From Lumnitzera littorea (taxonomy: Eukaryota > Streptophyta > Magnoliopsida > Myrtales > Combretaceae), in contig JAMXBB010000006.1 in NCBI GenBank assembly GCA_024138015.1, forward strand, positions 76,662,135-76,726,134: a stretch of DNA of 64,000 nt, written 5' to 3'. Shown here piece after piece: positions 45,800 to 56,113 of this stretch. Position 1 is the first letter of the stretch. Each line of letters starts with the position of its first letter. The notes beneath the pieces are model-generated. The model made no database searches. It worked only from the letters and a program-made list of their open reading frames with translations, and was not told the origin of the DNA. Position numbers and translations under genes: made by a program.

Positions 45800-46700
45800 G
45801 ATGGACCAGCCACTTTCTTTATGCTGGAGGTGTCCTCTTTGGCAAGCTTTGAGTTCTAGACTTCGACCCGGATGAAAGTTTCTAACAATAGTGGGAAGGT
45901 TATCGGGGCGTGATACAACCTATCACCTTTTTAGCCCTTAGCTTACATTCTTTGTAACTCCTCCACCGAGGTTGGAATGTATCCTAGCCCATAGGTTCTA
46001 AATTGGCCTTCTTTAAACTTTAGCCTCTCGTCTTTCTCCCAATTAATGATCATGCACACCTCTTCAAACATTTGGAGTCTAAAGTCCTCTTGTTCCTTCA
46101 TACCAATATAAGGTATAACCATCTCGTTGTAAGTTTCATAATCTTGGTCACCTATAATTGTGATGACTTAGCCATTGGAGATGAACTTAACTTTTTGGTG
46201 AAGACTTAACAGTATGGCCCCTGCTGAATGTATCTAAGGCCTTCCTAATAATAGATTGAAGGTCCTTGGAATGTCCAAAACTTAGAATGGGATGTTGAAT
46301 GCCTGTAGGCCGATATCAACTAGCAAGTTGATCTCCCCTATTATTTCTCTTCTAGATCCATCAAAAGGTCTTACTGTTGTCGAACTCGACTTGATTGCAA
46401 TCGTATCAATGCCTAATAGATCTAGGGTAGTTACAGGGCAAACATTCAGGCATGACCTATTGTTAATGAGGACTCTTGTTGTAATGATGTTATTTATCCT
46501 CACTATTATGAATAAAGGATTTGTAAGTTAGTTACCTTCTTTGCCCAGTTCCTCAGTAGAAGAAGAAATCTGATCTATAGTGAAGATGGAATTGGTGACA
46601 GATCTAATCCTTTCAATTGGTATTTCACAAGGGACTTTAAGTTCCCTTAATGTTCTTAATAAAGCTTCTTGATGCAAATTCGATGCCATCAAGAGACTCA
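45800..46700 (-). pseudogene. Gypsy-A aspartic protease pseudogene
   Basis: Retropepsin-like protease that would cut the Gag-Pol polyprotein. Lead-in residues (LHQEALLRTLRELKVPCEIP, ISSSTEELGKEG) lie at 46,680-46,540. The core open frame 46,503-46,282 has TRVLINNRSCLNVCPVTTL, IKSSSTTVRPFDGSRREIIG and EINLLVDIG. The active-site triad DNGS/DSG-type is INNRS here, so the catalytic Asp is replaced. After the core come HSAGAI..SLHQKVKFI (about 46,220) and a GLGYIPT stretch (about 45,980), as usual in this group. Confidence 0.8.
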
Positions 46701-48180
46701 TGAAGGATATTTATGCTAGAGTCTTAGCAAGCTGATCCATTTTTAATACTCACTAGACTTAATCATCTTGGTGAAGGTAGATAATCCTTATTTGATTTGT
46801 TCATTATTTGGCCTTTCCAGCAAAGCCTTCTTTTTTAGGTCTTCCCTTGGATCATAGATTCTACCAAAGTAGGTAATGCCTCTACAAGTAAGCTCGATTG
46901 CCTATAGTTTACTGCCTGGTAGTTGAGAAGGGTAGTTTTATAATTTTTGGGGGCCACAGGCACATGGAATGTATATCATTTAGTTTCCTTCTCTTCTTGT
47001 TTATAGAATCTATAAACTCTAGGCTCTCGGTTAGAACCGATCATGTTAATGGTAGGCCCTGAGTCATCAAATATCATATTGATGATGGGTCCATGGTTCG
47101 ATAAGGGGTTATTATCGATATTTGGAGTAGGAGCCTCTATAAATCTAGTTATACCGTACCTTCATCAATTAAGTCTTGAATTTTGTTTTTTAACCTCCAA
47201 CATAAGTCGGTCAAATGGCGTACTTACCCTAGATGATACTGACATCTTATATTAGGATAAAAAAAATCTTGGCCTATTCCTTTCACTAAGAGCCTTCAAA
47301 GGGAGTAGATTATCTCTTCTTAGTATTTCAAGCACCTGCTTAAATGGAACAGGTATTTTGGTGAACTACCTTAGGGTCCTACTAACTTATGGTTAGCTTC
47401 TATACTGTTGTTGAGCTAGTGAAGGATTTGCCTTGAAAGAGAACCGAGCGTTAAGCTTAGTGTTTGAATTGACCATGCTAACAATCGCTTCCCTAAGCTT
47501 ACTAGTAGAGGGTTTAGTAGAGGGTAGTCTTCTGTCTGATGTAATTTGCTAGAGGAGACAACACTTTCAATCCGACACCCTGTTGCCACTACTTCTACAA
47601 AGCTAGAAGAGGCTTATCTGATTAGGTGAGTGAAGTAGGGTCTCTCAAGAGTGTTAATAAAAGTTCTAGTTAGCTCTTTCTCAGTCATGGGGGTGAATAC
47701 CCTTGTATCTAAGGACCTCTACCTTTGGGTGTACTCTTTGAAAGATTCATTATGCCTTTTCCTTAGGACAACCAAATCCATCATGGTTGGTGTCACTTCA
47801 ACATTGAATCTATATTACTCATAGAATGTTCTAGCCAACTTTTCCTATGTATGATTTAGATCCAATTGAGCGTACTAAGTCAAAGTAGGGCCAGTTAGGC
47901 TGTCCTGAAATTTCTGGACCATAAGCCGGTCATATTACACATACTTGCCCATCTTGTGTACATATAGCTAGGTGTATATCTTAAGGCATCCAATCCCATT
48001 ATATTTTTCAAAGTTTGGTACTTTGAACTTTTCTGAGAAGCTTCCATAATCATAGACAGAGAAGTCTATTATACCGGTATGCTCAAATCCATCATACCCC
48101 TTAAGCATTTTCATTTTTATAGTAATTTGTTGAGTTAGTTGCTTCTCAAGCTCTTTCAGTTTATCCTAATTAGTTTCAAG
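46701..48180 (-). pseudogene. Gypsy-A gag pseudogene, capsid and C-terminal zinc-finger-like part
   Basis: Structural Gag. Minus-strand pieces from right to left: FEKYNGIG and FQDSLTGPTL with YAQLDL (about 48,010-47,870), then LARTFYE.YRFNVEVTPTMM and VLRKRHNESFKEYTQR (about 47,850-47,720), then TPMTEKELTRTFINTLERP. These are the hallmarks of plant Ty3/gypsy capsid. Near 47,230-47,170 a zinc-finger-like C..H...H..C pattern remains (CQYHLG, HLTDLC, KIQDLID). Several Trp codons appear as tag stops. Linker to protease follows. Confidence 0.8.
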
Positions 48181-49389
48181 CTTTAGATTTACAAAGAATG
48201 AGTAAGTATTTGGCTCGAAAGTTAGGTTGACCTTTAGAAAAACCCCTTCTATTTCAAAGGACTTGAAGGCTTGATTAATCTTAGGTTAGGCTTCTTCCAC
48301 TTCGAAGGGTGGGGCATTAGTATTATTTCCATATCGAGCTTTAGAACTTTCTTCATTTGATGGAATCGTGAACCTAAGCAAGGTGATGCTATCACCAAGA
48401 AAGCTCAATTGATCTACAATCTTCCCAACTATTCACTCCAAAGATTGGAATCTCAACTTAGTGGGATCAATACCCTAGGGATAGACATTGCCAGTATTGG
48501 CGTTAATGTTGTCATTTCCTTGGTTGGCCATTCTGGTTTGAGAGCGAGTTCTAATAAGATTTCTCTAGAAGGTTTAATGTTTAGGAGCTATCTTGATGAC
48601 CTAGATTTAAGTTCACTTCCCAACAAGTTAGCACATGAATACCTCAATTTTTGGAAAAATGGAACTGAAATAAATAAATGAAATGCACATAAGCTACACA
48701 GATGAAAAGGAGGGAATTGACGGTTAACTAAGAAAAAGATAAGTTATTTATTATTCTTGAATTCTTAGAGTTTTAATACATAAAGGAAAAGAAAAGACAT
48801 AAATTCATCTATACTGTCTTCTTTTCTTGAGTGGGTTAAATGACATTTTCTTCTCCTTATTTTAATCATGTTTAGTTGCTTCCTTAAACTCTTAAATCTT
48901 CAACTGGTGTTCTAGGGTGTACGAACTTTGCCTAGACTCTCGAAATAGGTTTTCCCTCCTATCCTTCTCATCATAGAGGACTTCCATACAAGCTTTTACT
49001 TGGTTTATATAGGTTACCATTTCAGAGCTAGGATGCACAGGGGAAGGTTGAGGGACTTTGGTGCTCGATACTACATCATGCCTACCTTGTGAAGTTGATC
49101 GTATAAGTACTCTTTGGTGATTTGATGCTTATCCACTTCTCCTATGAATTCACTCAAATCAATATTAGGGCTTATGGTCTTGGTATCCCATCAAGCTTTG
49201 ATCTTATGAAGGTTGGATACCTTTTCTATTGAGTGAAACTCTTCGAAGTTAAGGGTAAATGGCTCTAATGAAGGCCTGTGAACTATGTACTAGATCCCCC
49301 CAAACCACCTTACCATGTTGTTTGGATAGTAACTTGTACATCAACTCATTATAATCAATGGTACGATATGATAACTTTTACAAACCAGT
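48181..49389 (-). other. Gypsy-A: spacer between the DUF7745-like domain and gag
   Basis: Minus-strand frames with many stops. Recognisable pieces such as LNFEEFHSIEKVSNLHKIKA near 49,250 and HQITKEYLYDQLHK near 49,120 suggest a charged, partly helical linker still belonging to the same ORF. The plus-strand open frame 48,409-48,681 is probably a shadow. Confidence 0.5.
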
Positions 49390-50185
49390 AGGACTTTAGT
49401 GTAATTGCTCCATCTAGCAGTCTACAGTATGTCTTCAACCCGAAAGTCTTGCAAAACTTCTATCCAGATCAGGGTAGGGATATCTTCTAGTAATTTGATC
49501 TTATCAATGAAAGAGTCAATAAGATCAATCTTATTAGCGAATGTACCCCTTATCAAATCTAACCCAAAACATTTGATGTGACTAACAAACTACACCATTA
49601 ACAATGACATGCTTAACCTAAGATCTCCATAACCTCTTTTCTTAAGGAAATTGAGGTTCATCATTTGTTTAGCAAGTAAGGTAAGAATGTAAGACTTCCC
49701 TTCCCAGAACTGAGCCACTAATTCTACCACCCTAAAGTCTATAAGAAACGATCCACTCGGAAATAAGATGGTGGCAAATACTACTAATACATAGGCCTTG
49801 ATTCGATTTTCCCTCCAATTTCCAAAAAATAGAGCCCAGTTGTTGGAGTTAGGTTCGTTTTAGAACTAATGGACTAGATCCTATATCTTTATAGCATGTT
49901 TGTTACAATCATTTAAGGCGTAATTTATCTTAGTCTTACGAATCCCTAAGAATTTTGAAAAAATGTAAGCTGGACCGAAGCTGAGCTTTAGAATGTATAT
50001 TTCATCCAAAGGAGGAGCTTAGAGTAGTTGGGTGTACTTTTCTAAAGTTAGATTGATTAGGTGTGGACTAAATCAAAATGCCACTTCTTTAGGTTCCTAG
50101 AAATAGACTAAGGCCTTTACCAACGTGATGTTAACATCCATTTTAGTTAGTGCGAGTATGGGTTTAATCTTGTTGGTAATGAACT
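49390..50185 (-). pseudogene. DUF7745-like domain upstream of gag in Gypsy-A
   Basis: On the minus strand, about 260 codons with a few stops: VNITLVKALVYF near 50,130, then LTLEKYTQLL..PPLDEIY, then NNWALFFGNWRENRIKAYVL and VVFATILFPSGSFLIDFRVV (49,830-49,740), LTLLAKQMMNLNFL and GCGDL-like positions, closing near 49,430 with IWIEVLQDFRVEDI. The order (FW.P..  F....  TLEEY..LL  ..  W..FF  ..  LILFPS..  ) matches the plant DUF7745 domain that I know from retrotransposon-linked hypothetical proteins. Its role is unknown. It appears to be the N-terminal part of the gag ORF and not a captured single-copy gene, but that is inference. Confidence 0.65.
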
Positions 50186-50190
50186 AATGT

Positions 50191-53100
50191 TGTCATGACC
50201 CTGATTACCTAAAATTTCCATAACATGTGTACACCTATAATATGAAAACCGTCTTACAAGTCAGAGATTGCAAGACTCTAAATGATTAATCACTAAGGTT
50301 ACTGATTTTTAAGCAAATAATTTACTGTAAAATACAAATATAAATAACTATGAGTGTTCGATATCCTATAGTTCCTTAAAACCGCAAAGAATCGATATTC
50401 CTTAAAAAATAATAAGATAGGATATACCAATATTACAAAAGAAATACAAGAAAAATTAAATTATCAACAAAGGTTGTTTATGTATCATCTAAAGAGTACT
50501 CAACTATTTCTAATACTAAGATACATATCTTCATCTTACACTCGGCACTCGAGACTTATCCCAATCCTAATGTAAGTAAACCTGCAAGAGAAGCTATGAG
50601 GGAGTAAGCATATAACAGTTCTGTAAGTTCATTCCTCACCACCACCGTTCAAGCAAGTTATCACACATTATTATCACACATGCAAGCAAGCTATCTACAT
50701 ACAAAATGAATGTAAGCGCGATGAATGCAAGCAACATAACCATAGGAGTTCGGAACTATAGAAGGTGTAGAATTATGTCGTCTACACTTCGATTATCTCC
50801 TGTACTTACCCGCACAGGGCACCTCAGCTTACCCGCATGAGGCTACCTAGGGGCCTCACCCTACTAAGCAGCACTCAACTATTACCCTAGCTGAGAAAAG
50901 AGTTTCAATTCAAATAGGGGGATTCTAAACTAGGACTATCTACCCTCCAAGGCCCCTCAGGTATAAACTTGCGAGTCTATCTCGCAAGCCAAAATTAACC
51001 AAGGCCTTACAAGTACAATAAAGCGAGTCCTCTCGTTATCAAGTGGAGAACACATGCTAACTTTGCCTTAACGATAAAATATCATTTCTGGCATTACGGC
51101 CCTTGTCAAAATCGTACAAAATATGTTTAAGATTAGGAAATCATTTTCTAAAAATACCCTTTTCAACATTTTGCAAAGCTAGCACTCTCCATCCATACAT
51201 TTACTAGGTCATAGACATGCGACGAATAGAACCGGTTATTTGTGCCAGATATTTATATTTATCAAATTAAAAAAAAGTGATCACACAGATGATGTCATAC
51301 AAGCTGAACAGTCATTCAAACATACAACCAATAGCAAGTAGCAAAACATCATACAAGTAATACGCACAAGCAAGTAGCAGGTCATTAGAACTCCCTCACC
51401 TGTATTATTACTCATTCTCCAAGCTTTAGGGTTTTTAGAACTTGATATTGAACACCTAAAATATAGTAACACTTACAAGTATTCTGAGAAGTCAAACTCC
51501 TTAGTCAACTAAAAGTCTATTGTAGTTTATGTAGTTTCCCCCAATATAACCCAAGTATAATGTGTATAGGGTTTATCATACTCAATGGGGTTAATAGTAA
51601 CTATTTTCTCATATTTGTAAGTTATAAGACTTCCTTTATGTATTTTGGAACCATTTCGTTTTAGCTCAAATCGTTATGAACTTATAGTCCATTTTGATCG
51701 TTTTCGAGTATATTTTCTCGTAACGAGGTCCGTTTTGGACATTGTGACTCGCAATTTGAATTGTCACATAAAAATATCACAAAATTTATTATTTTAGTTT
51801 AAAAATTATAAAATACTAATTTTAGCTTTTTTCTAAATATATTTATGATTTAATAATTACTTAAACCATATAATTGATATTTTTATTACTTTAAGCATAT
51901 TTTTCCTATTTTTGAGATTTTTAGCTTTATTATGATTATATTATTAGTATGACCTTTATTATTTTTATTATTTCTCATTATCGTATTATTTATGTACTTC
52001 ACGATTTATACATACATATATATATCTATATATATTTTCGGTATACTACATATACATAATATAAGTTATACGCTATATGTATGTATATACTTATTTTATG
52101 AAAATAAATATACTCTTATGTACATATATATATATATATATTCATGTATTTGTGTTTATACTTATAAATATACTTATGTAATTCCGAATACTTAGATATA
52201 TATAAATGATTTACAAATACCTATTCTTATATTATATATTCGGTATATATATATATTTATATAGTATTTGTTATAAAATATGTATACTAGATATTATATA
52301 TGTAGTATACGGTATATGTCATATACCACCATACATACACTCTATATTATTCCTATATATATGTGTCCTATATGCATATATTAATACTATACGATTATAT
52401 ATATATATATATATATAAATAATTATACATGGGTACATATATATATACATAGTTACGGTACACACACATATATAGATATCCTATAGTTATTTAATATAAA
52501 TACTTAATACTAATCACATGTATACTAAAAAAAATACATAATACATACTTTTCCATATACCTATGTACATATATGTATACATATCTAGCCTTATACATAT
52601 ATAAAATTAAATCTAAATATTTATGCACATAAACATGTATTAATAATGTTATATGTAGAAAAATAAATACTATATTTATACATGTATATACTACAAATTA
52701 TACATCTATACTACTAAAATAATTACTTACCTATTTATTTAATTTTTCTTCTTCCTTTCTTTGTTCTTTTCCTTCTTTCTTTTTCTTTCTCTCCCTCACA
52801 ATTTGCTTCCTAGATTTTTGTGTTTGTGCAGAATTTTTTTTTTCTTTTTCCATATTTATATTTTCTCCTTTTTGCTCACATGATTGGTAGCTTAAATTTT
52901 AAGCTAAGATATCTTCCAATCTTTTGCATTAATATAAATAAAACAAAAATAATCATTTGTAATCTTTTCTTTTTATTTAAGATTAACACATGGCAATTTG
53001 TTTTGCTCACGTGGGCTGCTTCATTTGGATCTTTGTTTTCCAAATTCTGAACGTAGTAATTGAAGAAAGAAAGGAAAGTGAGAAAAGAGATAAATTGAAA

Positions 53101-53610
53101 ATGAAAGAGAAGGAAAATGAAAATTAATAATAAATATATATAATTTTGCGAAACATAAAAATTATAACAAATCTCATCATAAAATAATTTTTTAAATTTT
53201 TGTGAAATTTTATCAATTTAATTGGTATCCGGTACAACTATAATTTTTATAAGTTATTTTGGTGATTTTGTTATAATTTCACATGAATAGGCTATTTAGT
53301 CGAAAATTGTAATCAACTATAATTTTATTACTGTTGAGTAATATTTAATTATTTTATAGGTTTATATTTATAATTTTAGGGTTTCGATCAAATTCGAGTT
53401 TAATTTTGGTTAATGATGTGTAAGTTAGTTTTAGGGCTTTAGTATGCGATTTAGGGTTTTAATCAATTTCTAAGGTTTTTACTACTTATAATATATTTAA
53501 ATTTATGATTTATTACATTTTTATTTTGCTCGGTTTTAATAACTCTTCAAGTCTTCTACAGTATTAGGGTTCAATTCTACTCTTAAGTAGCTAAATTTGC
53601 AGAGTTTATA
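50191..53610 (-). mobile_element. Solo LTR B2 inserted near the start of the Gypsy-A gag ORF
   Basis: The minus-strand counterpart of LTR B1: it starts at 53,610 with tataaactctgcaaattt (B1: tgtaaaccccgcaaattt) and ends at 50,191 with aatcagggtcatgaca. Length 3,420 bp. Blocks shared with B1 include cttgcaatctctgacttg, tattctctacggt-type, and the 50-bp repeat. The flanks aatgt (50,186-50,190) and gttgt (53,611-53,615) agree in only 3 of 5 bases, so the target duplication is weak. Open frames 51,992-52,418 code only Tyr/Ile runs from TA repeats. Confidence 0.8.
51990..52700 (-). repeat. TA-rich expanded centre of LTR B2
   Basis: About 700 bp almost wholly of A and T with tatata, tacata and gtatat words, longer than the matching part of B1. 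Confidence 0.7.
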
Positions 53611-53717
53611 GTTGTTCTCTTAGGTTGAAGGTTTGAAACCACTAGCTAAGTATAGGCTTTAGGTTTGTGGATATGAATCTCCTTGGCATAGACCTTGGTG
53701 TTGGATGAGCTAGCCAT
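53611..53717 (-). pseudogene. N-terminal start of the Gypsy-A gag ORF
   Basis: The minus-strand ATG at 53,717-53,715 opens a frame beginning MASSSNTKVYAKEIH, with a stop after about 24 codons. It then continues to the LTR B2 insertion at 53,611. The position, about 580 bp after the PBS and in the same direction as the DUF7745-like region at 50.1 kb, makes it the likely start of that ORF. Not proven by homology. Confidence 0.45.
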
Positions 53718-54291
53718 TTCTGAAATTTTATAAGGAAAGCATAAATTACAAAAAAAAAAAGAGACTATTTAGATGAAAAGAAATTACAAAAGACTCCCTA
53801 TGTACATGAATTATAGGAAAAATACAGGGAAAGAAAATCTGGATTTTGTCATTTTTCCTTTTTTCTTTTATAACATTGCCACCTTGTTAGTCATCAATCA
53901 ACCCCATAAAATGTATGTAAAAAGTGTAGGCTAAAGGTCCTTAAACTCTATAACCTCACATGTTTATAAAAAAACGGTTTCTTAGTCACATCAAAGTTTA
54001 AGTAGGATAGCCTAATCAGCCTCAAATGGTGGTTGCCCCACTATGCTGAGAACTTACACAATGGCTCCTCGTCCTAAGGTCATAAGGTAACCAAGGTTTG
54101 ATCGTACCTATCATGCATTCATGGTACAGAAAATAAATTCCCCCCTTTAAAAAAACATAAAACTAAACTTGTAAAGACGTTAGTATAGTTATGATAAATA
54201 ACAAAGAACAAAAGAAAATAACTAATTTACACTAAGGTGATTTTTAGAGATCAATTTTAATTTTGGAAAGTTAAATGACCATCCCTCTTGA
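53718..54291 (-). other. Gypsy-A leader between PBS and gag start
   Basis: No gene or repeat recognised. AT-rich with one A-run at 53,749. Confidence 0.5.
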
Positions 54292-54313
54292 CATCTCCAA
54301 TGGAGTCACCAAG
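54292..54313 (-). other. Primer-binding site of Gypsy-A
   Basis: Minus strand cttggtgactccattggaga directly after the LTR end. Similar to the ttggcgactccactgggga site found in many plant Ty3/gypsy elements, with two or three changes. Confidence 0.75.
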
Positions 54314-54314
54314 T

Positions 54315-56081
54315 TATTTAGCTTGGGTTTTCACCCTCCCGATTCTTTTTAAATTAGGTTTCCTTTAAACTGATCAGCATTAAACCCTTACTTATTCAAT
54401 ACTAATCCTCAACTAGGGTTAAAAGAAAAACCATTTAATTTGAAAATGTATTAGACTCATCATTCAACTAGAGTCGAGAAAAACAATTAAGTTATAACCA
54501 ATTAGGTATTATTTATAACTTAGCCACTAGTCTATGATAAAATTGATTTTTGAAATAGCTTTTGAAAATAGGAAATCTGGATTCAAGGGTTAGAAATTTT
54601 AAACCTTTACAAGTACCACTGACTTTCTAAATTTAACCTTAATCTTAAAAATCACATTTTTAATTTCATAAAACTCGATTTTTAATTACTCTAATTGAAT
54701 AGTTTAAGTAATTTAGGAAAAAAGGAAAATTAGATCTTTTTTTATTTTTATTATCTTCTCGTATGTGCTTACGTACCCGTTATTCGAGATTAGATATACA
54801 TAGTTCTTTTTGTAAAACTTTAGTAGGTTGGTTTTGTTTCAATTCTAAAAATACCTCAAATTTACATTTTTAATTCAATTCGGTTTATTTGAGAAAAATT
54901 TCTAAAAAAGGGTCTTAAATTGGAACTCTTTATTTTTGAAAAATTCTAAAACTTCCTAAATTTGAATATGGATTAGTTTATTTTTCTTATTTAGAAAAAC
55001 ACTTTTCTAAGTGATAAGACAATTATTCATTCACCAACCTACTTATTTTTATTTTATTTATTTTTCCTTATTTACTTTTTTTTTTATCTATTTCCATTAC
55101 ACTAAAAAAATAAACAAATAAACTACTTTCTCTTCTTTTTCCTTTTTTTCTTTTTTTTTTCTTTTTCTTCTCTTTTTCTTTTTTTTTTCTTTTACATTTA
55201 CAATTGGAAAGTTACTTGAGTAAGTAAAATAATTAAAAGAATTAAATATACAAAAAATGCAAATTGAAATTGGTTTGGACTAGGGAGAAGTGCAGGTCGG
55301 ACTGAGCACTAGGTTGGATCTTAGGTTAAATTCGGGTCAGGTTCGAATCGAGCTACACTAGATTCAGGTTAGGCTTCTAGTGTCTTCAACAGCAATGCCG
55401 ACAAAGGGCAGTTTAAGGCGATTTAGACAAAATTTTTCATGGTTAAGGAGTGTTTTGTGTCTATTTTATTAGAGATAGTGGGTTAGGGAGGTTGCCATAA
55501 TCGTTAGGGGTGGTTTAGGTACTGTTGGTGAGTGGCAATTGGTGGTGGTTGAGGGGGGTGTTTGAGTGGTGGCTTGCTGGGTTCAAGTGAGCGGTTGAGG
55601 TTAGGCTTTGAAGTATGGGGAGCTTGGCTGTGAGCTTAGTTCGAGTTGAAGAAGGTTAAAGGTAGTTGTTTAAGAAGGGAGAGTTTGATGGTTAGAGTTT
55701 AGCAATGGTGGTTCAATGAGGCAATTCGGAGGCACAATTAGGGGAGAGAATGGTCAGGTTTGGAAGCTTGAGCTATGGGAAGTAATCTTAAGGTGATGGT
55801 GCGACTTGAAATGGAGTGGAGAAAGAGAGTCAAGGAGAGAGAAAGAGTTACAGTTGAGTTAGAGAGAGAAAGAGTGGTAAAGGAGTGATTGTGAATGAAT
55901 TAGTTGCTCGTGGTTGGTTGTCGATGATTGTCTATATCCCTAAGCCCTCTAATTATACAAGAATTCACCTAGCAAACAAGGAAATCAAAAATCAAACTTG
56001 AATGAAAATGTTCAAAAATTTAGTTTTTTTTTTTAATATTATATGTATTTACATATAATATTATTTATACTAAGTATTCTA

Positions 56082-56113
<32 letters not shown>

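Noticed and set aside
49390..50185. DUF7745-like domain as an independent host gene
   Set aside because: It lies between the LTRs of Gypsy-A, in the same strand and order as gag, and is full of stops, so it is treated as part of the element.
51992..52418. Tyr/Ile-rich open frames
   Set aside because: They come from TA-dinucleotide-rich LTR sequence and have no protein features.
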